From assembly GCA_001898225.1 (NCBI GenBank), contig MKTJ01000064.1, positions 30,778 to 94,777 on the forward strand: a stretch of 64,000 nucleotides of DNA, in the 5' to 3' direction. The notes under the pieces were generated by a model, which saw only the letters and a list, made by a program, of their open reading frames with translations, was not told where the DNA came from and did no database searches. Both the position numbers and the translations under genes were made by a program. This document shows, piece by piece, positions 44,615 through 52,663 of this stretch. Numbering within the stretch: position 1 is the stretch's first letter; every line of letters begins with the position of its first letter. This stretch comes from Chloroflexi bacterium 54-19 (GTDB lineage Bacteria > Chloroflexota > Chloroflexia > Chloroheliales > Chloroheliaceae).

Positions 44615-45457
44615 ATGAAATTTATTCCTGCATCGTCTTACAAATATCTACTTACGGCCGGGGTGGTCCTTTTGCTTTTAGGATTTGGATTAATCGCTTA
44701 TATCAGCAGCCTCAATGCAAACTACAGGCTTCAACCTGCCTCTGAAACAACTTCCAAGTCAGTCAATATAGCAGAAAGAGCAACTCCATCTCCCCTGGCC
44801 ACAAATACCGCTAAACCAACGAGTTTATCCGGTACAGTTGTAACAGCACAAATTATTTATATAACGGCAACCACTGCAGTACTTCCAACCGCTAGTTCGA
44901 CCAAACCTGCAACTTCCGGTTTAACCGCCACAACCACGTCTGTTCCCACGGCAAAAGCTATCTTCCCAACAGTTACACCTTCTCCTGAAGCACAAATAGC
45001 CACCGATTCACCTGAACCTGCTCCTACTTCTACTCCGTCAGCCCTTAATTTCCAACCGGCGAACCGGAAACTAACAGTTGAGGAACGAAACTCTATAAAT
45101 AAGGTCGAACAAGACATTTCTAACCTGAAGGCTTCGCTGGATAGACTAGACGGCATTATGACCGATCTTCACCCTGAACAACCGGATTGGCAGGCGAAAC
45201 TTGAACAAGAAATAAGCCTCTGGCAGGGGTTGTTAAGTTATTACAAGTCCACTCCGATGCCAGGCCGAGTGGGAAGCATGGTTATGCCGATCTGGTTAGC
45301 CGCCCTCGCCAGGCTGGACCGAGCCGGTCAGCTTATGCCGGTAGCTTACCAACAGGCAAACGGGAAAGGTGTGAGCCAGGCCGACCAAGAAGTAGCGTAT
45401 GCCCAAATTGAATTAACCAGAGTAGGAAATCTTATTTCAAGTTTAAGACAGCTCTAA
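44615..45457 (+). CDS. Single-TM protein with Pro/Thr linker and helical C-terminus
   Basis: The 280-residue protein has an N-terminal membrane anchor (LLTAGVVLLLLGFGLIAYI), a Thr/Pro-rich linker at about residues 40-145, and a helical C-terminal domain of ~130 residues (VEERNSINKVEQDISNLKAS, EVAYAQIELTRVGNLISSL). It has no zinc ribbon, unlike its neighbours. It starts 1 bp after the previous stop, so translation is probably coupled. The exported C-terminus may form a coiled coil. No family was recognised. Confidence 0.7.
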   Translation: MKFIPASSYKYLLTAGVVLLLLGFGLIAYISSLNANYRLQPASETTSKSVNIAERATPSPLATNTAKPTSLSGTVVTAQIIYITATTAVLPTASSTKPATSGLTATTTSVPTAKAIFPTVTPSPEAQIATDSPEPAPTSTPSALNFQPANRKLTVEERNSINKVEQDISNLKASLDRLDGIMTDLHPEQPDWQAKLEQEISLWQGLLSYYKSTPMPGRVGSMVMPIWLAALARLDRAGQLMPVAYQQANGKGVSQADQEVAYAQIELTRVGNLISSLRQL

Positions 45458-45501
45458 TTTTATTGGGATTTGCTTTAGCATTGTTTAATAAGGAAACCAT
45501 A

Positions 45502-47040
45502 ATGATCAAGTCTGCAAAAAGTATTTTTTACAATGTATATTTTGTTTCATTTTTCCTTGGCAGCTTATTTATAACCTTTGCAGCCCCACAGGCTAAAGCG
45601 GAGGAAACTAAATTTTTCCCTGAAACTAACCACACGGTTAGTGGAAAGTTTTACCAATACTGGCAAGCCAACGGCGGGCTGGCTGTTTTTGGCTTCCCTA
45701 TTACTGATGCTCAAAACGAAGTAGACCCGGAAACAGGCAAAACCTTCTTAACCCAGTGGTTCGAACGCAATCGGTTTGAACTGCACCCTGAAAACGCCGG
45801 AACAAAATATGAAGTGCTACTCGGTCTTTTGGGTAAAGACCTTCGCCGGGAAGCCTTAACGGTAGACCCAGCTTTCCAGAGGACTTCTTCACAAGGAAAT
45901 AACAACAACCTCTTTTTTATTGAAACTGGTCACAACTTAAACGGAAAGTTTTTAGATTATTGGCGTTCAAATGGAGGTTTGGAAAGATTTGGATTTCCTA
46001 TAAGTGAAGCGCAAAGGGAAGTTGATCCAGAGACCGGCAAGGTTTTTGTAATGCAATGGTTTGAACGAGCACGCTTTGAATTACATCCTGAGAACACAAC
46101 CCCTTATGATGTTCTCCTAGGTTTACTTGGAAACCAAATTAAACTACCCAAAAGCAAAATTGAATTAAGCTGGAAAATTTTAGGCGACAAAGATGCCTGG
46201 CAATACCTGGCTATTGATAGTCAAGATCATCTTTACGCTGCAAATCACAACCGTATAAGCCAATTTGCTTCTAATGGTGAACTCCTTTCTACATGGGAAA
46301 TTGGAACAAATAGTATCTGTGCAATTTCGATCAGAAACGACATCTTATATATCAGAGATATGCAAGGTAGTATTTTTAAATTTGGTAACAATGGCCAGTT
46401 GTTGAACAAATTATCGCTCCCCGCTCCAGGAGATTCTTTGGATTCGTGCGCAATGGCAATTGATGACCAGGGGACATTTTATATACAAGTAGATTCTCAG
46501 ATATCGGTTTATGATTCCTCTGGCAACCTTTTACGAAGTTGGCGCCCTAACAGCGAGAATTTAAGTTTAGTCGGCATTCAGGCCATTGCGGTAAATAGAC
46601 AGAGGGCTGTCTATATAGCAATGGAAGGAATAGATACGAATTCTGGTAGTTATGGCGAGTTTTTACCTGTAATTACAAAATTACAAAAATACTCCCAGCA
46701 GGGGATCTTTATACCAAATTACAACGAAAATGAGCTTGGCAAAGTAGTTTCATTCGCCATAGATAATCAGGGGAATATATTTCAGAGTTCAGGAAGTACT
46801 ACAGATGCGGATTATGGTTATAGCGATGCAGGAAAAATTAATCCTGCCGGTGATCTTATTTTTAGCTGGGGAGATTATAAGAACAGAAAAATTGATGATC
46901 CGGGAAGTGATGGACAAGTCGTTATGCCAACCGGGATTGCGCTGGATAATCAGGGAAATGTTTTTATAGCAGATATTCTTTATAAAGAGGCAGGGTCTGA
47001 CATTCACTATGCCAGAATTCAAAAGTTTCGACAGCGGTAG
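45502..47040 (+). CDS. Secreted surface protein: duplicated envelope domain plus NHL-like propeller
   Basis: The start is set at ATG 45502 (aagga upstream) rather than TTG 45463, because it gives a clean signal peptide (YFVSFFLGSLFITFAAPQAKA). The mature part has two copies of an ~75-residue domain at about 38-114 and 138-212. Each copy has FPETNH/FIETGH, a YWQANGGLAVFGFP-like core, DPETGK, WFER and HPEN. Similar repeats are frequent in Chloroflexota secreted proteins. The remainder (about 225-512) is an NHL/SMP-30-like propeller (AIDSQDHLYAANHNRISQFA, ALDNQGNVFIADI). It is likely attached to the envelope. No catalytic motif was seen. Confidence 0.8.
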   Translation: MIKSAKSIFYNVYFVSFFLGSLFITFAAPQAKAEETKFFPETNHTVSGKFYQYWQANGGLAVFGFPITDAQNEVDPETGKTFLTQWFERNRFELHPENAGTKYEVLLGLLGKDLRREALTVDPAFQRTSSQGNNNNLFFIETGHNLNGKFLDYWRSNGGLERFGFPISEAQREVDPETGKVFVMQWFERARFELHPENTTPYDVLLGLLGNQIKLPKSKIELSWKILGDKDAWQYLAIDSQDHLYAANHNRISQFASNGELLSTWEIGTNSICAISIRNDILYIRDMQGSIFKFGNNGQLLNKLSLPAPGDSLDSCAMAIDDQGTFYIQVDSQISVYDSSGNLLRSWRPNSENLSLVGIQAIAVNRQRAVYIAMEGIDTNSGSYGEFLPVITKLQKYSQQGIFIPNYNENELGKVVSFAIDNQGNIFQSSGSTTDADYGYSDAGKINPAGDLIFSWGDYKNRKIDDPGSDGQVVMPTGIALDNQGNVFIADILYKEAGSDIHYARIQKFRQR

Positions 47041-47062
47041 TTTTAATTTCTGGAGTTTTTAA

Positions 47063-48316
47063 ATGCTTGGGCTTGAAGCGGTTTTTTCTCAGAATTATGT
47101 ACCATACACCAAGCAAGAATACGCTCTTTATTTATTACTTAAGATAATTCCCCAAGGCAACCAGCTTGTTTCGCGGTTGCCGCTAAACATATCGCTGGTA
47201 ATTGATAATAGCGGCTCTATGTATGGGGATGACCATCGGATTTATATGGCCCTTGAGGCTGCTACCCAGGTAATGCGCATGCTCGGTCAGGAAGACATTA
47301 TCTCCGTTATTTCTTTTGCCGATAATGCCCAGGTAGTTTTACCACCGACTGCGGGTTCCGACCAATTGAACATCAGCAGAGCCATTAACAGTATCTTGCA
47401 GATGCCAAGTGGTGGAACCTGCCTTCCGATGGCGATGCAAACCGCCGCCGCCCAATTAAAGCCTTATATCTCGCAGTGGCGCACTAACCGCGTGCTAATT
47501 CTGACCGATGGTAACACAATTGATGAAGAATGGTGCCCGTACCTGGCTGGTATTGAAGCCGCCAACGGTATCTCCTTTAGCACCTTTGGTCTCGGCGAGG
47601 ACTGGAATGAAAACTTACTCCGGGCAGTTTCCGACACAAGCGGTGGCAACTGGTATTACATCCCGACGCCCGGTGATATCAACAAAATATTTCAGGAAGA
47701 GTTGGGGCTTCTCCTTACAACGGCCTATAACAATTTGCGGCTGGAATTGAAATTCTTCCAGAATGATACGGTCAAAGAAATTAAAATCGTGTCACCTGAA
47801 TTAAAAGATATTCAATACCAACCTGGTGCGGATATACGATTAAAAGAGTTTTCACTCGGCTCGGTACAAAAAGACCGGCCCTTATACTTGTTGTTAACTC
47901 TTTCGCTGGTAAGCCGCGAGCCTGGTCGTTATAACATTGCACTGGCGAAACTCCTTTATGACTTGCCTGGACAACCCCAGCAGCAAGTGGGACCGCAAGC
48001 TCTGGTAGTCGGTTATGTAACAGACCCGGCCCTAATTTACCCTAATGGTGAAGTCTTAAGGTGGGTAGATGATGCCCAGGTAGATAATCTGGTCCGCAAA
48101 GCCACGCAACTGGCTGCCAGCGGAGATACTCGCAAAGCAACCCAACTTTTTGAAAATGCCCGCAATATTAGCGATAAACGTGGGGACCGAAAAAAGACCC
48201 AGCTCATAATTGATGCTCTAGATGAGCTGGGCGTTACCGGGCAAGTTTCTCGGAAAACCCAATTACATACCTTAAACCAATCGCGCAAAACTAATATTTT
48301 TCTTGATAATAACTAA
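47063..48316 (+). CDS. VWA-domain protein
   Basis: The 417-residue protein has a VWA domain at about residues 40-215 with an intact MIDAS (DNSGS from Asp48; PSGGTCLP; LTDGNT). It is followed by a beta-sandwich-like domain (about 225-340) and a helical tail with repeated KATQL/KKTQL-like phrases (RKATQLFENA, RKKTQLIIDA, RKTQLHTLNQ). There is no signal peptide, so a cytoplasmic location is expected. This plan resembles the Chloroflexota/cyanobacterial VWA proteins next to FHA and PP2C genes. KxTQ phrases resemble the phosphothreonine sites recognised by FHA domains (inference). It starts 22 bp after the preceding gene. Confidence 0.83.
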   Translation: MLGLEAVFSQNYVPYTKQEYALYLLLKIIPQGNQLVSRLPLNISLVIDNSGSMYGDDHRIYMALEAATQVMRMLGQEDIISVISFADNAQVVLPPTAGSDQLNISRAINSILQMPSGGTCLPMAMQTAAAQLKPYISQWRTNRVLILTDGNTIDEEWCPYLAGIEAANGISFSTFGLGEDWNENLLRAVSDTSGGNWYYIPTPGDINKIFQEELGLLLTTAYNNLRLELKFFQNDTVKEIKIVSPELKDIQYQPGADIRLKEFSLGSVQKDRPLYLLLTLSLVSREPGRYNIALAKLLYDLPGQPQQQVGPQALVVGYVTDPALIYPNGEVLRWVDDAQVDNLVRKATQLAASGDTRKATQLFENARNISDKRGDRKKTQLIIDALDELGVTGQVSRKTQLHTLNQSRKTNIFLDNN

Positions 48317-48398
48317 ATAAATTCCAGAGCAGCCAGTAGAAGTTGTTTTCTTTTAGGGTTAAGGACAATTTAACCGAACCATTTTTAGAAAGAGATTT

Positions 48399-49388
48399 AT
48401 GACCAAGAGCTGCCCCAATTGCAACATGATAAGCCCGGAGGTTAATCGGTTTTGCGCAGGCTGTGGTCATGAATTTATTGTACCGGCAAAGATAACTGGG
48501 CAGCTTAAGACCCACACTGAAACGGTCAAGACCATAGGGGTAGTTTATAAATCTCTAACCTTGAAGGTAGCTATCGCTACTTCGGCCATTGTGGTATTTG
48601 GGCTGGTAGGATTAATAGTTTACATGCTTATGGGTAAGGATAATCGAAATCCTACAGCTGAAAGCTTCGCTGTAGTAGCGGTTCCTACTTCAGTCGCTCC
48701 TTCCGCATCTGCCACGTCAGCCGTAACCCTGGCTATAAATAGCGCAGCTAAACCGGTTGAAACCTCAAAATTGCCTGAAATAACCCAGGTCCCGGCAACT
48801 ACTGTAAGCAATTCTGTTACTGTTCCATCAACAAATACACCTATCCCCACTTACACGCCTGTGCCTACTTTTACTCCAACCCCGCAGCCTACTAATACCC
48901 CTACACCCACCCCTGAAGTAAAAAAGGAGGTTATTAACCTAACCAGTTTGGCTTTTACCAGCGCCTCGTCCAACCTTCCAGCGGAAGAGGATCCCCAATA
49001 TGGACATTTGCAGTATGGGCCGGAAAAAGCAATTGACGGAAATTTAAGCACTTCCTGGGTAGAAGGCGTGGGTGGGCCGGGCATCGGTGAATCTCTTACA
49101 TTAGACTTCCGGCACCCAGTCCATGTTACACGGTTTGGTATTGATGTGGGGTATGATCGGGATGACCAGGTTTTCGAAAAAAATTACAGGGTAAAGAAGG
49201 TCCGACTCGGTTTTTCCGACGGTAGTAGTAGTGAATTAAGCTTTGAAGACCGCCGGGGGATTCAATTTATAAATGTCCCGGAAAAAATTACCGGAAAAAT
49301 TGAAATAGTAATTCTAGAAGTTTATCCAACCGGTAAATATGAGGATACCCCCATTTCAGAAGTTCAAATCTGGGGGTACGATAATTGA
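48399..49388 (+). CDS. Zinc-ribbon, single-TM protein with discoidin-like (F5/8-type) domain
   Basis: The 329-residue protein has the ribbon CPNCNMISPEVNRFCAGC, a membrane helix near residues 53-77 (VAIATSAIVVFGLVGLIVYML), a Pro/Thr linker to about 178, and a C-terminal F5/8 type C-like domain. The domain shows EKAIDGNLSTSWVEGVGGPG, LTLDFRHPVHVTRFGID, YRVKKVRLGFSDG and ISEVQIWGYD. Such NADase-type glycan-binding or discoidin domains bind sugars or lipids. The outer domain may therefore contact cell-wall polymers. Its stop overlaps the start of the following peptidase gene by 4 bp, so the two are translationally coupled. Confidence 0.82.
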   Translation: MTKSCPNCNMISPEVNRFCAGCGHEFIVPAKITGQLKTHTETVKTIGVVYKSLTLKVAIATSAIVVFGLVGLIVYMLMGKDNRNPTAESFAVVAVPTSVAPSASATSAVTLAINSAAKPVETSKLPEITQVPATTVSNSVTVPSTNTPIPTYTPVPTFTPTPQPTNTPTPTPEVKKEVINLTSLAFTSASSNLPAEEDPQYGHLQYGPEKAIDGNLSTSWVEGVGGPGIGESLTLDFRHPVHVTRFGIDVGYDRDDQVFEKNYRVKKVRLGFSDGSSSELSFEDRRGIQFINVPEKITGKIEIVILEVYPTGKYEDTPISEVQIWGYDN

Positions 49389-51076
49389 GAAAGACACTAA
49401 GCTGCGTTTTCGTAATAGGGATAGTTATAGCGCTAACAACAGCGGCCTGTGGAGAAATTACTACCCCACTCAATCCCGCTAATTCCAGGTCTTCTAACAG
49501 CGGTGAAATTGTGCCGGTAGTTGCCACTACCTCGCCTTCTTTAGAGGCACGTACACCAACTACATTAGCCACACCAACTCTTGTACCAACCCCTACAGGG
49601 TTACCTACTTCAACTGCATTGCCCACTTCAACTGTGATGCCAGACCCAACTGATACTCCCGCGCCAACCTTCACTCCCTTACCCTCACCTACACCTTCTC
49701 CCACACCTGAAGTAGCTCCGGGGCTCAGCCCCTTTGCCGCCGGTCTACGGCCCGAATTTTATGAAGATATTGCTGCAAATAAGAATATCCCACGGTACTA
49801 CCTCAAAATCAATATTGAACCGGCTAAAAGGCACTTCCAGGGTCAGGAACGAATTGTTTATACAAACCGAACCGGGCGCCCCTTGCAGGATGTGGCGCTT
49901 CGCCTTTATCCAAATTTCCCCACTAACTCTCTGGGTGGCGGCAATAATATACATCTATCTGTAACTGCAGCTTCTATAAATGGAGTAGAGGTATCCACTG
50001 GCCTTACCGCTCAAAAAACGGCTGTACTTTTGCCGTTCGCAAGTAGCTTACAGCCTGGGGAAACAGCCCAACTTGAGTTAACCTTTAGCGCAGACATTTC
50101 ACCTATTTCAGATGGAACCTATCCTTTGCCGTCCGCTTACCCTATGCTTGCAGTCAGAGAAGGGGATAACTGGCGGCTTGATGTTACCAATTTTGTGGAC
50201 CGGGTTTATGCTGAAAGCGCTTTTTATGAGGCAGAAATAACTGCCCCGGCAAATTTTGGCCTTGTTACCAGCGGCCAGTTAATATCAAAAAAGCCGGGTG
50301 AAAATAATTCTATCGTTTATCTTTCACGGACCGGTCCTGTGCGTGAATTTGCGATGAGTCTGGGAGATTTTGCGGTAGAAGAAGCACAAGCCGGCGCCAT
50401 AGTAGTACGGGTCTACAAAGCACGCAAAAGTAACCTGGATGCACAGCAAGTTAGCCGGGTAGCGGTGGGAGCTCTCAAAGTTTATGAAAAACGCTTTGGC
50501 CCATATCCTTATCCGGTACTAAATTTCCACTTACAACCCGGTACTTATGATGGAGGAGACGAATACCCGGGACTGGTAATGCTCTACAGCGCCGGCCAGG
50601 TAAACCCGGTTACACGCTATATGGTGGCCCATGAGACGGCCCACCAGTGGTGGTATGGGGTGGTTGGGGACGATATCTATCGCGAATCCTGGTTAGATGA
50701 AGCTTTTGCCCAGTATAGCGGAATTATTTACGATGAAGATGCCGAAAACCAGGATGTGGCTGCACGTGATTGGGAACGAGAAGTAATGGTACGCTACCGA
50801 CAGGCTCTCCAAGATGGTAATTTACCAATCCTCAGGTCGCTGGCAGATTTCGGCAATTTTAATGTCTATTACCGCACAGTATATGGAAAAGGTGCTTTAT
50901 TTCTGCGGACTCTCCGGCAAGAAATTGGAGATGCAGCCTTTTTTAAAGCGCTTCAGGTTTATTACCAGCGCTATCGTTATCAAATAAGCACCAGCGCTGC
51001 AGTTCAAAAAACTTTTGAGGAAGTAAGCGGACGTTCCCTTGATAGTATTTTTCGGTTATGGCTAAAAGGAACCTGA
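49385..51076 (+). CDS. M1-family zinc metallopeptidase lipoprotein
   Basis: The 563-residue protein begins at TTG overlapping the preceding TGA (TTGA). It has a lipobox (VIALTTAAC, Cys21) and a Pro/Thr linker at about residues 45-115. A gluzincin M1-like domain follows: an N-terminal beta part (YYLKINIEPAKRHFQGQERI) and a catalytic part with HETAH at 416-420 and the third zinc ligand Glu439 in WLDEAF. YGKGALFLRTL near the end is also typical. The usual GAMEN motif is not obvious; DGGDEYPGLVML occupies its place, as in M1-like peptidases of Chloroflexota. Aminopeptidase action outside the cell is predicted. Confidence 0.88.
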   Translation: MRKTLSCVFVIGIVIALTTAACGEITTPLNPANSRSSNSGEIVPVVATTSPSLEARTPTTLATPTLVPTPTGLPTSTALPTSTVMPDPTDTPAPTFTPLPSPTPSPTPEVAPGLSPFAAGLRPEFYEDIAANKNIPRYYLKINIEPAKRHFQGQERIVYTNRTGRPLQDVALRLYPNFPTNSLGGGNNIHLSVTAASINGVEVSTGLTAQKTAVLLPFASSLQPGETAQLELTFSADISPISDGTYPLPSAYPMLAVREGDNWRLDVTNFVDRVYAESAFYEAEITAPANFGLVTSGQLISKKPGENNSIVYLSRTGPVREFAMSLGDFAVEEAQAGAIVVRVYKARKSNLDAQQVSRVAVGALKVYEKRFGPYPYPVLNFHLQPGTYDGGDEYPGLVMLYSAGQVNPVTRYMVAHETAHQWWYGVVGDDIYRESWLDEAFAQYSGIIYDEDAENQDVAARDWEREVMVRYRQALQDGNLPILRSLADFGNFNVYYRTVYGKGALFLRTLRQEIGDAAFFKALQVYYQRYRYQISTSAAVQKTFEEVSGRSLDSIFRLWLKGT

Positions 51077-51132
51077 TAAACCAACCGTGCACGTTTTTAA
51101 CCGTACTCGTTTTTATTTGAAAAGGGCTTTTA

Positions 51133-52641
51133 ATGGTAAAAGATTGTAATCAATGTCGAACAATAAATCCAAGTAGTAATCTTTTTTGCGTTAGTTGCGG
51201 TGCCTCCCTGGAGCCCCCGCTTTCCATCCCATTAAACGTAAATGGCCCGGCAATAACAATTACGGCAAAGCCTGCTTCCAGGCGAGGCTTTGTAGTAGGC
51301 CTGCTGGCTGGGTTAGCCGGTGTAAGTCTGATAGCAAGTCTGTTTTTATTGTCGGTTTTCATCTTTGGTAAAGATAATCAAACCGGCACCCAGGTAGGAG
51401 TTGTTGGTACAGTAACTATAAGTCGTGAAGAATTGGTAAATACTCAAAAACCCAATAATCCTGCCCCGGATACAACCGGCAATGCTAAACTGAATAAGGA
51501 TGAAGCAGAAGCAGGATTTACCCCACAACCTGATCTTCCTACTTCACCAACCGCCATGGAAATTGCACCAACGCAAATTCCTGCAGCTACACCCACCAGC
51601 ACCTCACAACCAACTAACACACCCATGCCGACTAACACTCCGGCACCAACTAATACGCCTGTCCCTACTGCTACCAATACACCTTTGCCAACCGATACAC
51701 CCGTTCCTACCCCAAAACCGGCGCTATTTCCACTTGACCATCTAATGGCACAGTCGGGCACCTTTTTCTTTACATCTTTTCGCAATAATACCAATGAAAT
51801 CTACCGTTCGGATTTAAATGGCAGCTTCAGCAACCCGGTTAAAGTTGTGCCATTAAACGGTCAAGGTGCAATTAACACTGGTGACCCTAATATCTCGCCG
51901 GACGGCCGATTCGTAGCTTACCACACCAATGGCTATGCCCCAAAGGATGCAAAGGGCAATGCGATTTCTACCGAAGTTTATATTTCACCGATTAATGATT
52001 TATCACAGCGGATTAAAATAGGTGACGGAGTTAACCCGTCCTGGTCGCCAGACGGTACCGGCTTAATCTGGGTTTCGGCCGAGTTGGGCTGTGGTGGTGA
52101 CGACCTCATAATGATGAACCTGAATTTAAACGGTAGTTCTATAAGCCCTATCGGGGGCCCGGTCCGTATGACATGCGATGGCTTACGCAAACGGAACCCA
52201 CGGTGGTCGGCACGAGGAGTAATTGTCTTTACTTTAAGTGATGCAAAAACCGATAATATAAATTTGCGGCTGGTGAAAATTCCTACTACAGCCCGTGACA
52301 CCACTTCTTACATTCATTTAACCACCTTTGGGCTCTATCCTAACCTGTCACCGGATGGCGGCCAGATTGTCTTTTCCAGCGGGGATACTCAGGGCAGGAA
52401 CTCACAGATTTTTGTGATTGGCATAGACGGAGGCACGCCCCGCCAACTTACTTCAGATGGTTGGAATTATCGGCCTGCATGGATGAGCAATAATTTGATT
52501 CTTTTTAGCAGTAACCGAGAGCGGCCGGGTCAAACCAGTTCTTCTATCTGGGTAATGGATGTTAATGGAACCGGGCAGCAGCGAGTTCCGATTCCTGGAG
52601 AGGACGATAATTACTCGGTAAACGGCTTTTTTAACTCTTAG
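51133..52641 (+). CDS. Zinc-ribbon, single-TM protein with TolB-like propeller
   Basis: The 502-residue protein has the ribbon CNQCRTINPSSNLFCVSC, a membrane helix near residues 53-78 (VGLLAGLAGVSLIASLFLLS), and a long linker (about 125-205) made of repeated TNTP/TPT/ATPTS units. A propeller follows at about 215-500 (YRSDLNGSFSNPVKV, NISPDGRFVAYHTNGY, SWSPDGTGLIWVS, LSPDGGQIVFSSGD). The linker DNA at 51590-51720 is low-complexity. It lies 56 bp after the peptidase gene. The predicted topology is the same as that of its relatives. Confidence 0.85.
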   Translation: MVKDCNQCRTINPSSNLFCVSCGASLEPPLSIPLNVNGPAITITAKPASRRGFVVGLLAGLAGVSLIASLFLLSVFIFGKDNQTGTQVGVVGTVTISREELVNTQKPNNPAPDTTGNAKLNKDEAEAGFTPQPDLPTSPTAMEIAPTQIPAATPTSTSQPTNTPMPTNTPAPTNTPVPTATNTPLPTDTPVPTPKPALFPLDHLMAQSGTFFFTSFRNNTNEIYRSDLNGSFSNPVKVVPLNGQGAINTGDPNISPDGRFVAYHTNGYAPKDAKGNAISTEVYISPINDLSQRIKIGDGVNPSWSPDGTGLIWVSAELGCGGDDLIMMNLNLNGSSISPIGGPVRMTCDGLRKRNPRWSARGVIVFTLSDAKTDNINLRLVKIPTTARDTTSYIHLTTFGLYPNLSPDGGQIVFSSGDTQGRNSQIFVIGIDGGTPRQLTSDGWNYRPAWMSNNLILFSSNRERPGQTSSSIWVMDVNGTGQQRVPIPGEDDNYSVNGFFNS

Positions 52642-52663
52642 AGAGGTTTTCCAGGCAACTTTG

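Noticed and set aside
45463..45501. TTG start for the duplicated-domain surface protein
   Set aside because: It would put 13 residues before the signal peptide; ATG 45502 with aagga upstream fits better.
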